Notes: generated from the sequence alone by a model not told the origin. A stretch of DNA of 59,382 bases from an uncultured Elusimicrobia bacterium (GCA_903879915.1 CAIRNJ010000108.1:1-59382), one strand, 5' to 3'. Shown: positions 8,701 to 16,611, numbered from the stretch's first letter. Made by a program: numbers and translations.

Positions 8701-9104
8701 GAACCGAGAATAAGAGAGGCGGGGTCCCTGGAGCTTAACGGGGTTATAACCTCGCCGGAACCGTCCGCGGAGCCCTGGCTGAGGGCGTTTATGCCTGGCT
8801 CGTAAAGGCCTGAGGGGTTAGGATTTTCCTTGCCGCCGAAAGTGGTGGCCAGCTGGTTCTCCGGGGCGGTGGGTTTGCCCATCATGTATTCGGCCACCGG
8901 AGCCGTAACCAGTACGCTCAACCCCAGGCCCACGAAAGCCATGTCCCTGCGGGAAAGGTTCTTAAGCCTGTCCATTATCCCGCCGGCGGCGCGTGAGAAC
9001 ATCGGCGTTTTGCCGAAGATGGAAGTTTTTTTGAACGGCGCACCGCCTTTGCCCAGCGCCGGGATACCGTTTTTATTCTCTTCCTCGTTATTGTAGAGGT
9101 TCAT
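5712..9104 (-). CDS. Very large low-complexity membrane-anchored protein with TPGA repeats
   Basis: An 1130-residue protein of unknown function. A short cytoplasmic N-terminus (KKTSIFGKTPMFSRAAGG region) leads into one membrane helix at about residues 54-72. A long Ala/Gly/Ser-rich stretch follows, then a small Cys-containing region (about 380-460, including TCPCGVLRADDY). Eleven four-residue units of the TPGA type come next, at about 465-505. A helical, charged region with coiled-coil character and a Cys-containing tail complete it. The start has GGAGGCGGTT upstream. It is the last of six similar genes in a row but has its own promoter and terminator. I infer a structural or envelope-spanning role; no enzyme motif is visible. 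Confidence 0.75.
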   Translation of the reverse strand: MNLYNNEEENKNGIPALGKGGAPFKKTSIFGKTPMFSRAAGGIMDRLKNLSRRDMAFVGLGLSVLVTAPVAEYMMGKPTAPENQLATTFGGKENPNPSGLYEPGINALSQGSADGSGEVITPLSSRDPASLILGSQPAAPAVAASAPPPDMGGSSMRDAMKDSGRAAFSEAAKSAGAPTPIPRMQAGLRGVSSFFGGGEGSRTSGNLSGGKIIDDAKSASSKAAKRSMVGPVAMPGYKGVANNTPRSASSSALEKARAAADKSAGNFSGGSAMNALDKAAADAVSIGKGDGGFGTGGEGDKAKGSSNSTNKNSHSNSGETLAQMAAKQRMNKALEWEFYKQYEIPKQIINAILTGFTGSLTKFIGGTMDGILGNGGGSTEYVCLGQKAKDNIPGVTPPTPKDCDYPLPYLNTWVKNRSSDEKTSNAWMNGSATADKTCPCGVLRADDYMKIMAGGGAANPGGTPGATPGATPGATPGATPGATPGATPGATPGATPGATPGATPGVSQQTFSGYDGTLAMMVMSAITGTRTNDPAELLREAQSLSGGFANLPVKDISTGIGTAVTGANEKIEAYQKNVDDANQKVLRMTTDYETFKNKLKAVLDAANAKPVTLYVKPKANATGGSSTVDIPSLVNELTPLQTGFLGKRKLIETAKAEIALEQQRLDVYKAQSGFVTAGVTGVKSDYTGVAERAKAINEELKAIPADPKPAGDKLKKLKEKFKLLSGKDSVIPDTVDAAPVIAPGAVGMRLEPNALALNPTGIRDFRDSIAPVSGISSSIGRQVSGGVDSALGADQALLAGPLAWRGLPQDFTKAYADSKANDAAAVKAEQTAWAEASPFKKTPVPTVGNNMAPRSLLAEQMRAGAVSGEADSSTPFPLSAATKMNLISENITEISDRLEELGINVDDPTARPAGQEIHQDTSGNLPPAVGGNNGKVARATLGQTSASFTDGARREVNAADIQMAQLPAAKQAAVRDNNVLLHEAQAGLNTAKRDLDTAIKSGTDEEVAAKSEAFSTAQENYRNASSAFDNKCATASRSLTPAGETATSLFTTITRCSILVSGFKPGGSANCTVQEAGRVQDELQSAKMDYDEVIRSNSAESLGNLNHRKDTACEFTRRCMIASRVPAGCR
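7590..7721 (-). repeat. Eleven tandem 12-bp units inside the large gene
   Basis: The 12-base unit encodes Ala-Thr-Pro-Gly (ten copies, plus one Gly-Thr-Pro-Gly). Third positions vary from copy to copy, so the protein sequence is held constant while the DNA has drifted. That suggests selection on the Pro-rich spacer rather than a very recent slippage event. Copy number could still vary between strains. Confidence 0.9.
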
Positions 9105-9191
9105 AACCGCCTCCAGAAACTGAATTTAAATCGCCTTAATCTCACTACAAATGAACTAACCACAACGCCGGGCTTTCCCCTGCTATCTCAA

Positions 9192-9225
9192 ATTATACTA
9201 TACAGCGCGCCCATCCCGCTCCCAA
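9192..9225 (-). promoter_or_regulatory. Probable sigma70 promoter of the 1130-residue protein
   Basis: TTGGGA (9220-9225) and TATAGT (9197-9202) are separated by 17 bases on the minus strand; TATAAT overlaps at 9192-9197. The promoter sits about 90 bases before the ATG and separates this gene from the upstream paralogs. Confidence 0.5.
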
Positions 9226-9281
9226 GTGTCCTTTGACCTTACATTTTATGGGCCTTTAGGCCCAACCGAAAAACACACCGT

Positions 9282-9326
9282 AAAAAACCCGCGGTCAAAA
9301 GCCGGAACAACGCCCGCTTACGCGGG
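9282..9326 (-). terminator. Possible terminator with two alternative stems
   Basis: On the minus strand CCCGCG (9326-9321) can pair with CGCGGG (9293-9288), which is followed by TTTTTT (9287-9282). The same CCCGC can instead pair with the nearby GCGGG to make a small CCCGC-GTAA-GCGGG hairpin. The two folds exclude each other. It would end transcripts coming from the gene that stops at 9501. Confidence 0.4.
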
Positions 9327-9420
9327 CTGAAAAGACGCCCATGCCGCACCGCTGAAGAATGCTCTCAACGTTGTAAAAATACCGCACAGGCACCTCTCCG
9401 CTCATGGCTTCGAACTACGG

Positions 9421-9475
9421 GCTAAGATGAACCGCAACTGCTAAGATGAACCACAACTGCTAAGATGAACCGCAA
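9421..9475. repeat. Three tandem copies of a 19-bp unit
   Basis: The unit GCTAAGATGAACCGCAACT starts at 9421, 9440 and 9459. The second copy differs by one base and the third is cut short at its end. It lies just after the stop codon at 9501 (minus strand), so it would be in the 3' untranslated part of that transcript or act as DNA-binding sites. No reading frame runs usefully through it. Confidence 0.85.
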
Positions 9476-9500
9476 AAACCTGAACCGCCGCCCCCGGCCG

Positions 9501-11003
9501 TCAGGGCGCGGGGGGCAGCGTGGGCGGAGCCGGGGTATCGCCCGACCCGGTGATCCATTTCATACAGCCGTCCACGAAGTTCGTCACGCTGCTGCCGAAC
9601 AGATTCCAGCCGCACATGGTGGAGAACACCGCCAGAAGACCCACCACACCCAGGAACGAGCCTACGATGAACATAAGCAGCCACGCGAATAAACAATGCA
9701 GCCAGCTGCAGGGGTTGATATGCATATCAAGGTAGCCCTGACAGTTGATCACCGCGCTCTGGGTCTGGCACGCCGCGTCCAGCGTGGCCGTCGTAGTGGT
9801 ATAAGCTATGCAGTAGTCATGGAGCTTCTGCAGCGTGTCGTTCCAGTGGCCCACGCCGCTGTCGCAGCAGGAGGGCGGGTTATTGGGGTCTATCTCCGCG
9901 CTCTTTTTGGTCATCAGGCTCACAAGGTCGCCCACCTGCTTGCCTTCCTTGCCCGACGCTTCGGAACACAGTTCAGCCTGCTGCTGCAGCTGGTCGACGC
10001 CGCCCAGCATCCCGGTGAACGAGGCGTTGGGAGTGGCCGGCACTATCGCGTCGCCCTGCAGGAAATCCGCGTCCACGTCGTTGCCGTCGTAAGTGGCCCC
10101 GCTGTAGGATTGCTCGTATTCCGGGGTGGAGGAGTCATAGGCCATCGTGCCGGTGGTAAAAGCCTGCGATAGCTGGAACATGGGCCTTTTATTGTCCTTT
10201 ACAAGATGCCCCAGCGCCCTGGACTTGCTGGTCTTGGTATTCATGTTCTTCCACGCAAAATTAGAAACGCGGCCCATCCTGCTCTTGGTCTTTACCGGGG
10301 AGCCGGGAACCGGCACTTTTTCCGCCGACTGGTCCAGCACATGGCTGTACATGCCTGAAGCTTTGCTGGCGGTGCCCGGGCCGGTCAGCACATCGCGGCC
10401 GGCGTAAGGCCCGGCGCCCGCGCCCTGGCGGTCGCCCAGGTTCTCGCCCATAAGATTACCGTAGATGCCGTCCCCGCCGCCGCCGCCGGCGCTGCCCACC
10501 AGGCCGGCCAGATTCACGCTGTCGCCGGTATCCCCCGCGCGGCGCTCTTCGGCGTTGACCGCGCCTTTCACTTTATCGGGCCGCACGGGCTTCCCGTCGT
10601 CCTTATCTTTCAGCACCGGCGGGCCGAACACATCGCCGCCGCCGCGCAGCATGGCCATCGTGGAGGTAGCGCCGGCCGGGGGCAGAGGAGCGTTGACGGC
10701 GCGCAGATATTTCTCCCAGAACGAAGCTTCCTTGCCGCCGGCCTCGCGGCCGGCCGCGGCCATCATGGCCGCGGCGTTGCCCGGCTGGGCGTCCGCGCCG
10801 CCAAGGCCCACCGCGCGCATCGCCGCCGCAACGGACGGGAAAGCCATTATCTTGTCCAGCCGCTCGCCCGAGATCAGGAAAGGCACGGAAACCAGGCCGG
10901 CGACGAACAGAGTGGCGACGTACTTGCCGCGGCCGCTGAAAAGAAGCAACAGGGCGGCCAGGGCCGACTTGCGTTTATTTCGCTCCAAGAATTCGCTTCC
11001 CAT
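9501..11003 (-). CDS. Low-complexity membrane protein, Cys-rich C-terminal part
   Basis: A 500-residue protein of unknown function. The start at 11003 is chosen over a longer frame because GTGGAGG lies 6 bases upstream and the protein then opens MGSEFLERNKRKSALAAL. One hydrophobic segment at about residues 26-43 follows a positive N-terminus. The middle is Gly/Ala/Asp-rich and contains MAYDSSTPEYEQSYSG, resembling the AFSG-type motif of the neighbours. The last 150 residues hold many cysteines (SCCDSGVGHWND, DAACQTQ, INPCSWLHCLFAW), a hydrophobic pair of helices and another Cys segment (DGCMKWI), suggesting an extracytoplasmic disulfide-bonded domain. Gap to the upstream gene is 53 bases. Confidence 0.72.
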   Translation of the reverse strand: MGSEFLERNKRKSALAALLLLFSGRGKYVATLFVAGLVSVPFLISGERLDKIMAFPSVAAAMRAVGLGGADAQPGNAAAMMAAAGREAGGKEASFWEKYLRAVNAPLPPAGATSTMAMLRGGGDVFGPPVLKDKDDGKPVRPDKVKGAVNAEERRAGDTGDSVNLAGLVGSAGGGGGDGIYGNLMGENLGDRQGAGAGPYAGRDVLTGPGTASKASGMYSHVLDQSAEKVPVPGSPVKTKSRMGRVSNFAWKNMNTKTSKSRALGHLVKDNKRPMFQLSQAFTTGTMAYDSSTPEYEQSYSGATYDGNDVDADFLQGDAIVPATPNASFTGMLGGVDQLQQQAELCSEASGKEGKQVGDLVSLMTKKSAEIDPNNPPSCCDSGVGHWNDTLQKLHDYCIAYTTTTATLDAACQTQSAVINCQGYLDMHINPCSWLHCLFAWLLMFIVGSFLGVVGLLAVFSTMCGWNLFGSSVTNFVDGCMKWITGSGDTPAPPTLPPAP

Positions 11004-11056
11004 ATCATGCCTCCACAAAAGCCGCGGTAACGCCGTGAACAGCCCCCCCGCGGCCG

Positions 11057-12544
11057 TCAGCCGCCGAGCATGCTGCCTATCATGGCGCACACGGACGCCG
11101 CGCCGGCGATCCACAACAGGTTCGTGAGAGAGGCTTTAAAGCTCCCCATCATGGCGCCCACCGCTCCGGCCAGGGCTATAGCGCCGCCGATGCCGTAGAT
11201 AGTGGCCATCCATGCCTGCTTGAACTGTGTGCCCAACATGACCGCGTACACGATGGCCATTACGGCCATGGCCGCCGCTATGGCGCAAATAGCCAGGCCT
11301 AACGCGTACAGTATCATGCCGATATAGGGCACGCTCTTCATGTTCACCAGCACCGCGCCTACGATGGACAGAAGGGCCGACGCAAGTATCATCATCATGC
11401 ACTTGCTGGCCAAAGCCTTCCACGGGCTTATGTCCTCGGCGCAGGCCGCGTAATCGCCGCTGGGGCACGGGTCGTTGAACGTAGCGGGCCCGTTAGTGCC
11501 GGTATCTCCGGTGCCGGTGCCGCCGCTGGCGTTATCCAGCGAAGGGGACGTAACTATGCCCGCGCCGCCGTCGCCTTCGGCCAGCCCGGCTCCCGCGTCT
11601 CCGGTAGCGGTGGTCCCTGTCCAGGCCTCGTTCTGCGTTGCGGCCGCCTGGTCGACCTTCGACCCGGTATAGCTGCGCTGCTTGGCGTTCATCGCCCTGG
11701 CCTGGTTCCAGGATTTGGTACCGTCGTTGAATTTGGCAGGTTTTCCGCCTTTACCGCTTGAGAACACAGGCCTGGCCCCGGCTTTCATGGCCAGCAGTTT
11801 GCCTTTGCGCTCCTGGAACTTGGGCATAGCCTGGAACCCGGTGCCGGGACTGCCGGACAGGCCCACTTTCGGGCCTATGGCGCCCTGGCCGAACTTGCCC
11901 AGGCTGACGGTCCTGCCCGCCCCGCCGCCGCCTATGGAAGTGGTGAGCGAACTGGCGCCCATCCCGCCCTGAAGGCCGCCGGTGGCCTGTTCCGCCACGC
12001 CCTGGGCCTGGCTGTTGGCGGCTTCGTCCTTGGCGGCTGCAGCCGCTGTTGCGTCGGCCGCCGCTGCGTCGGCATTCTTAGCCGCCTTCTTGGAGCCGGG
12101 AACGGCTTCCTGCAAGGAAAGGCCCGACCCCTTGTTCGTGTTGGTGAACATGGCCAGGGAAGAACCCTGGTTGGCCGCCTGGCTCCTTACTATGGCAGGC
12201 ACATATTCGGCCGATGCCACTTTATTGGAGCTCAAAGCGCCGTTCTGAACGGCGGTATCCGGCGCGTTATTGACCAGGTACGTTCCCCCGGCCACGGCCA
12301 CGGCCGCTATCGTAAGGATAGTGCCCATTTTCCCGGCGAGCAGGGCCCCGATGCCGGCGGAAGCACCGCCGAAACCGCCGCCCGCTCCCAGAGCGCCGCC
12401 GAAACCGGCAGAGCCGGTGGAAGCGGAGCCGGCTATGGAACCGCCGCGCGCGCCGCCTGAACCCAGGCCGCGCAGCCAGCCGAGAAAGCCACCCCGCTTT
12501 TCTTTATTCCTTTTAATATTTATCTCCGGCAGATTGTCGCTCAT
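11057..12544 (-). CDS. Low-complexity paralog with four C-terminal membrane helices
   Basis: A 495-residue protein of unknown function with a GGGAGGCG ribosome site. After a polar, Gly-rich N-terminus comes one membrane helix (about residues 72-90), then a long Ala/Ser/Gly stretch. Next is a segment (FNDGTKSWNQARAMNAKQRS to AWTGTTATGDAGAG) that lines up with FNKKGAHAQAKFANAKGS to AFSGETSGAGD of the next gene. The C-terminus (SPWKALASKCMMMIL onward) has about four tightly spaced hydrophobic helices. This helix bundle resembles the membrane part of small integral secretion or pilus-platform proteins, but I cannot assign a family. Confidence 0.72.
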   Translation of the reverse strand: MSDNLPEINIKRNKEKRGGFLGWLRGLGSGGARGGSIAGSASTGSAGFGGALGAGGGFGGASAGIGALLAGKMGTILTIAAVAVAGGTYLVNNAPDTAVQNGALSSNKVASAEYVPAIVRSQAANQGSSLAMFTNTNKGSGLSLQEAVPGSKKAAKNADAAAADATAAAAAKDEAANSQAQGVAEQATGGLQGGMGASSLTTSIGGGGAGRTVSLGKFGQGAIGPKVGLSGSPGTGFQAMPKFQERKGKLLAMKAGARPVFSSGKGGKPAKFNDGTKSWNQARAMNAKQRSYTGSKVDQAAATQNEAWTGTTATGDAGAGLAEGDGGAGIVTSPSLDNASGGTGTGDTGTNGPATFNDPCPSGDYAACAEDISPWKALASKCMMMILASALLSIVGAVLVNMKSVPYIGMILYALGLAICAIAAAMAVMAIVYAVMLGTQFKQAWMATIYGIGGAIALAGAVGAMMGSFKASLTNLLWIAGAASVCAMIGSMLGG

Positions 12545-12595
12545 AACGCCTCCCAGAAAACCCTTTCACTAAAAAAACTTCGCCGCTGCGGCCAA

Positions 12596-14041
12596 TTACA
12601 TCCCTTTAAATATATCCCCGATCTGCGCGCCGGCGCCGAGCGGTTTGGGGCAGCCGCCCGGTTTTGCATCCGCTCCGGCACCCACTTCGCAGAACGCGTC
12701 CCAGGCTTTCATGGCAAGCATAAGACCGGCGGCGACATATATACCGCCCATCCAGCTCTGCCCCGCCCAGGCGCCTTTTCCTGCGGAATTACTCGGATCG
12801 CCCTGCATCAGCTTAATACCGTTGAGGACTACTATCAGGGCGGAAGCCAGCGCTATGGCCAGCGATATGCAGGCCCCTACGTACCCGATCCAGGCAGTAA
12901 TCGGATTCGCCATCTTGGCCAGTTTGGCGAACAGCTTGATCAGGATTATGCCCACCACGGCGCCGATCATGCCTTTCATGGCCTTATCTTCGAACGTCTT
13001 CCAGGGGCTGGCGTTCGTCGGGTCGGTCACCGGCGGAATGGTACTCTTGTTGCTGTTCAGGCTGGGGTCGCTGCCTTTCAGCGCCGAACCCTGGGAAATG
13101 CCCGCGCCGCCCAGGCCCGCGCCGCCGTCTGGGGTGGCAACATCGCCCGCCCCGCTGGTCTCGCCCGAGAACGCCTCCCCGGCCGTAGAGCGCGCGCTGC
13201 CCGCGTCGGCCGAATAAACCGCCTGGGAGCCCTTCGCGTTGGCGAACTTGGCCTGCGCGTGCGCCCCTTTCTTGTTAAAGTTAGGAACCGCGTATTTCGG
13301 CGAGCCTTTCGTCCTGGCCGCCATCGAAGCGCTCATGGCCGAGGTCCTGCCGTCGCTCTGCCCCGCGGGCGCCTTGTACATCGTAGCGAACTGGCCGCCT
13401 ATGCCGCCGGAAAGCCCGCCGGCGTTCTGCATGCGCGGCATTACGGAAGAAGAAGACCCGCCGCCGCCGCCTTTGCCCACGCTGCTGCTGAACCCGGAAC
13501 CGGGTTTAAGTTTCGCTCCGCCGTCAGCTCCGGCTGAGGGCGCTGCCGGCGCTCCGGCGGAAGCGTTCGCCCCGGCGCCGTCGGCAGGCGCTTCGGCGCT
13601 GGCCGCCGCGTCCGCTGCAGGCTCCGCTTTACCGTCTCCGCCGGCTTCGGACGCCAGCCCGCTAAGGCCGTCTTTCTTAGCCTGGGCGCTGAAAATATCG
13701 AGCGTGGAAGCCGAGGCCGAGGAGCGGTCCTTGGACTGCGCCCGCGCCTGGCTGGCCGAAGCCGATTCATCCTCGTAATAACTTTGCTGGAAAAGTTCCG
13801 GGGAATAAACGGGCTTGGAGGACGAGCCGACGAAGTTGTAAACAACCCCGATGCCGGCCGCGATAGTGGCGCCTCCGAGCACCATGCCGACTATGCCGGC
13901 CTTGGTGGCGAAAAGGCCGCCCGCGGCCCCCATGCCGGAGGACGCCCCGCCGCCCATGGCGGAGGAACCTCCCCGGAAAAGTCCTGAAAGCGCGGACCAG
14001 AAGCCGCCCTTCTCTTCTTTTTTGTCGTTATAGTTGTTCAT
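12596..14041 (-). CDS. Low-complexity paralog with C-terminal helix bundle
   Basis: A 481-residue protein of unknown function with a CTGGAGGATG ribosome site. One membrane helix at about residues 46-70 (AGIVGMVLGGATIAAGIG) is followed by an Ala/Ser-rich region and the paralog motif AKFANAKGSQAVYS to GEAFSGETSG. DPSLNSNKSTIPPVTDP and SPWKTFEDKAMKGMIG come next, then three or four hydrophobic segments. The DPxLN-K-PP piece recurs in the gene at 14069 (DPTLNKSKVTPP) and the SPWK piece in the gene at 11057. The gap to the upstream gene is 27 bases and to the downstream gene 51, so these are probably cotranscribed. Confidence 0.72.
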   Translation of the reverse strand: MNNYNDKKEEKGGFWSALSGLFRGGSSAMGGGASSGMGAAGGLFATKAGIVGMVLGGATIAAGIGVVYNFVGSSSKPVYSPELFQQSYYEDESASASQARAQSKDRSSASASTLDIFSAQAKKDGLSGLASEAGGDGKAEPAADAAASAEAPADGAGANASAGAPAAPSAGADGGAKLKPGSGFSSSVGKGGGGGSSSSVMPRMQNAGGLSGGIGGQFATMYKAPAGQSDGRTSAMSASMAARTKGSPKYAVPNFNKKGAHAQAKFANAKGSQAVYSADAGSARSTAGEAFSGETSGAGDVATPDGGAGLGGAGISQGSALKGSDPSLNSNKSTIPPVTDPTNASPWKTFEDKAMKGMIGAVVGIILIKLFAKLAKMANPITAWIGYVGACISLAIALASALIVVLNGIKLMQGDPSNSAGKGAWAGQSWMGGIYVAAGLMLAMKAWDAFCEVGAGADAKPGGCPKPLGAGAQIGDIFKGM

Positions 14042-14068
14042 AACATCCTCCAGCTGTAAGACCTAAGA

Positions 14069-14992
14069 TCAAGCGCCGAACACGCACCCCAGAGCGGCCT
14101 GCAGGAACATCTTTATTATCATCTGTTTCATTTCTTCATTCGGATCTTTAACCGATTTGGGAGGCGTAGGCGCGGGCGGAGTTACCTTGCTCTTGTTAAG
14201 CGTGGGATCGTTCTTTTTAAGGTTGTCCGTAGCCTCGCCCAGCGCCAGCCCCGATACCGCCGAAGATTCCTCGGCCGAGCCCTTCAGCAGGTCCGAAGAG
14301 GCGGCTTTAGCAGTGCCGCCGAAAGCGGAGGAGGCTCCCCCGCGGGCGTCTGCCAGGTTGCCGGTCCTGGCCGCCAGCTTGCTCTGCTCCAAAGTGCTGT
14401 TAAGTATGGACGCCACGGATTTTTTCGTATCCGGGCCAGAAGCGGACTTCTTCAGGTCGGCCGCCACCGCGGGAGCGAAGTCGGATTTCTGGTTGCCGCT
14501 GCCGAAGAATTTCCCGTGGTTGCTGCCTGCCGTCATCGAATTGGAATTGCTGCCCGACAGCGACGCCACCGCCGCCAGCTTGCCGCCGGGACGCCCTGCC
14601 GGGGCGGAGCCGCCGCCGGGGCCGGAAACTTCGGCGCCGCCGGGCGCGGGCGCCGGGCCCACGTCGGCCGAGGCCGAAGGCTGGGCCGCGTCTTCGGGAG
14701 AGGGACCGGACTGGAAAAGGGAGGAGAGGATCTCTTCTCCGGAAGTAGCCGGGTTGTTTATCATCTCGCCGCTGAGCGCCGAGCCGGGCGCGCCGCCTTC
14801 CTGCGAGATATCGCTGCCCAGGGAGGAGATGTCAGAAACCCGCGAGCTGAAAGGATTGCCCGCGGCGGAGGACGACATGGAAGAGCTGTTCATGAGCGGC
14901 AGGGAGATCCATGCCCCCAGTATGATAATCGCCACCGTGGCGCCCACCACGTACTGGGCGGATTTGTTCTTTCTGGTATTTATTTTTATCAT
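14069..14992 (-). CDS. Low-complexity paralog, first gene of the four-gene block
   Basis: A 307-residue protein of unknown function. The start at 14992 (MIKINTRKNKSAQYVVG) is chosen because GAGGCGGG precedes it and the membrane helix at about residues 14-33 then follows a basic N-terminus as in the paralogs; the longer frame to 15052 runs toward the promoter. It has the family's Ala/Ser/Gly linker, SKLAARTGNLADARGGASSAFGG (cf. the AFSG motif) and DPTLNKSKVTPPAP. It ends in one hydrophobic segment (MIIKMFLQAALGCVFGA) at the very C-terminus. A strong promoter lies about 100 bases upstream. Confidence 0.72.
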   Translation of the reverse strand: MIKINTRKNKSAQYVVGATVAIIILGAWISLPLMNSSSMSSSAAGNPFSSRVSDISSLGSDISQEGGAPGSALSGEMINNPATSGEEILSSLFQSGPSPEDAAQPSASADVGPAPAPGGAEVSGPGGGSAPAGRPGGKLAAVASLSGSNSNSMTAGSNHGKFFGSGNQKSDFAPAVAADLKKSASGPDTKKSVASILNSTLEQSKLAARTGNLADARGGASSAFGGTAKAASSDLLKGSAEESSAVSGLALGEATDNLKKNDPTLNKSKVTPPAPTPPKSVKDPNEEMKQMIIKMFLQAALGCVFGA

Positions 14993-15093
14993 AGCCCCGC
15001 CTCTTACCACTTTCCCCGACGGCATAAAAGAAAACTTAACCTTCCCTGACACAGTCCCGCGGACGTTCAGGGCAAAGCTGCTTTTACAGTGAT

Positions 15094-15122
15094 GTTATAC
15101 CAGACGAAAGTTGACTTGTCAA
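15094..15122 (-). promoter_or_regulatory. Strong sigma70 promoter for the four-gene paralog block
   Basis: TTGACA (15117-15122), a 17-base spacer and TATAAC (15094-15099) on the minus strand. The spacer ends in TTTCGTCTGG, nearly the same as in the promoters at 16560 and 55597. The leader to the ATG at 14992 is about 95 bases. Confidence 0.85.
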
Positions 15123-15143
15123 GGGCCCCGGATCTTACCAAAA

Positions 15144-15182
15144 CAACCAAAAACAAGCCGCGCCGGGACTGCCGCGCATGGC
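15144..15182 (-). terminator. Weak intrinsic terminator after the gene ending at 15192
   Basis: On the minus strand GCC-AT-GCGC and GCGC-GGC can pair with a two-base bulge, followed by TTGTTTTTGG. It would separate the 426-residue protein gene from the downstream block. Confidence 0.4.
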
Positions 15183-15191
15183 GTTCCATAA

Positions 15192-16472
15192 TTACGGTGT
15201 GCCCGCCCCGGCCGGGCCATTTCCCGGGATGGAAAGATCGGGGCAAGGCCCGGTCGGCGTTACGCAGCTCCCGCTGCTGATAGGCGTTAACTCGCCTGAC
15301 CCGGCTGCGATCACAAAGGTCTGCTCATAATTAGCATAATGTTCCCCGCCCGGTTTATCGCCAAGCGTATACTCCCCTTTGAAGGTCGCCGTCCAGACAT
15401 CGCCCTGTTTCTGGTAAGTGATACTGTCGTCCTTGGCCATGAATTTGTAGCCGGCCGCGTCGGCGCAACAGGCCGTTTTACAGTAATAGCCGCTCTCTTC
15501 CGTCTTCTGCTTGATATCCGCGGGCGGTTCAGCCGGGGTGCCTTTGGGCTGTGAAGCGGCCGGGGTCCCGCCGCCGCCGGTGAGCGCTGCGGCGCCTTTA
15601 CTTGTCAGGCCGCTGGCCAAACCCTTGGAAACATCCGATGCGGCGTCTTTCTTATCTTCTTCCAGTTTAGGCGGGCTCGCTGCAGGAGCGTTGGCGGCCG
15701 CCGGATCCGTGGTCTTGAGATTGGTTATCTCCCCGCTTTTTATGGTATCCAGCCCCGCCAGGCCTTTGTTGCCGTAAGACAGCGCCCCGCCTGCGCCTCC
15801 ACTACCGCCGCCGCCGCTGCGGCCGGTAGTACCCACGCCGAAGCTCTTGTCCCATGAACTTTTAGCCGTCATGGCCGAACCGCTGCGCAAGCCGTTGTTA
15901 AGCATCGCCTGGGTGCCGCGGAGCGCGTTGAGCGTCCCCTTGCCGGACCCGGCGCCCAGCCCCCCGGACTGAGAGGCTGAGATCCTGGTATTTCCCCTGC
16001 TGGGGCCGCCTTCGAACCGCGAACCGCCGCCGGAAGACTGGCTGCCGCCGCCGGAGGGCATGCCGCCGCCGCCGCCCCCGCTCATTCTGGGCACGGACGA
16101 GGGAGCCCGGGCGGAAGCCGAACTCCTGGCGCCGCTATCGCGGGGGGACGCCGCACCCGCTCCCTCCGGGCTTTTGTTCATCCAGCCGGACATATCCAGA
16201 TTTTCGCTGGCCTGTTTGTCTAAAAACCGGGACAATCGCGCTTCATGCACTGTTTTAGGGGTTTTCTCATCGTCAGCCAGACCGAAATAACGGAAGAACG
16301 GGGCCATGCTCTGCCTCACCACGGAACCGTAATGGAAATTCGCATTTTTAGGCCCCGTAAGGTCATTGGAGCCCTGGATGATGAAAAAAAGGAATACGCC
16401 CCCGCCTATCAGCAGGAAAGCCAGCAGCGAGACTATTACTGTTCTTTTCTTGTCTTTCGAATCATCGGCCAT
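15192..16472 (-). CDS. Low-complexity membrane-anchored paralog with C-terminal Cys domain
   Basis: A 426-residue protein of unknown function. The start at 16472 (MADDSKDKKRTVIVS) has GGGGGACGT just upstream; the longer frame has none. One membrane helix lies at about residues 11-31, followed by a Gly/Ser-rich stretch with poly-Gly runs and a segment SAMTAKSSWDKSFGVGTTG that resembles the paralog AFSG motif. The last 90 residues form a more ordered region with cysteines (YYCKTACCADAAGYKF, SSGSCVTPTGPCPDL) and alternating beta-like hydrophobicity, probably outside the inner membrane. It has its own promoter. Confidence 0.72.
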   Translation of the reverse strand: MADDSKDKKRTVIVSLLAFLLIGGGVFLFFIIQGSNDLTGPKNANFHYGSVVRQSMAPFFRYFGLADDEKTPKTVHEARLSRFLDKQASENLDMSGWMNKSPEGAGAASPRDSGARSSASARAPSSVPRMSGGGGGGMPSGGGSQSSGGGSRFEGGPSRGNTRISASQSGGLGAGSGKGTLNALRGTQAMLNNGLRSGSAMTAKSSWDKSFGVGTTGRSGGGGSGGAGGALSYGNKGLAGLDTIKSGEITNLKTTDPAAANAPAASPPKLEEDKKDAASDVSKGLASGLTSKGAAALTGGGGTPAASQPKGTPAEPPADIKQKTEESGYYCKTACCADAAGYKFMAKDDSITYQKQGDVWTATFKGEYTLGDKPGGEHYANYEQTFVIAAGSGELTPISSGSCVTPTGPCPDLSIPGNGPAGAGTP

Positions 16473-16559
16473 ACGTCCCCCTGGCAACACGAAACTATGC
16501 CCGTTCTCCACCCTTCCCTTAATTCCGGGAAACTGGAAAAGCAGGTCACCTGTAACTAG

Positions 16560-16588
16560 AGTTTAGCAGACGAAACCCGGAATTTCAA
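16560..16588 (-). promoter_or_regulatory. Promoter of the 426-residue paralog
   Basis: TTGAAA (16583-16588), a 17-base spacer ending TTTCGTCTGC, and TAAACT (16560-16565) on the minus strand. The spacer end matches the promoters at 15094 and 55597. Confidence 0.75.
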
Positions 16589-16611
16589 GGCCCCCCCGCG
16601 GACGCCGACCG

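Larger units (their letters stand above)
9105..9500. other. 396-bp non-coding region between two paralog genes
   Basis: I see no gene here. It holds the promoter at 9192-9225, a GGGCC-TTTA-GGCCC hairpin (9250-9263), the possible terminator at 9282-9326 and a threefold 19-bp tandem repeat (9421-9475). Confidence 0.7.
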
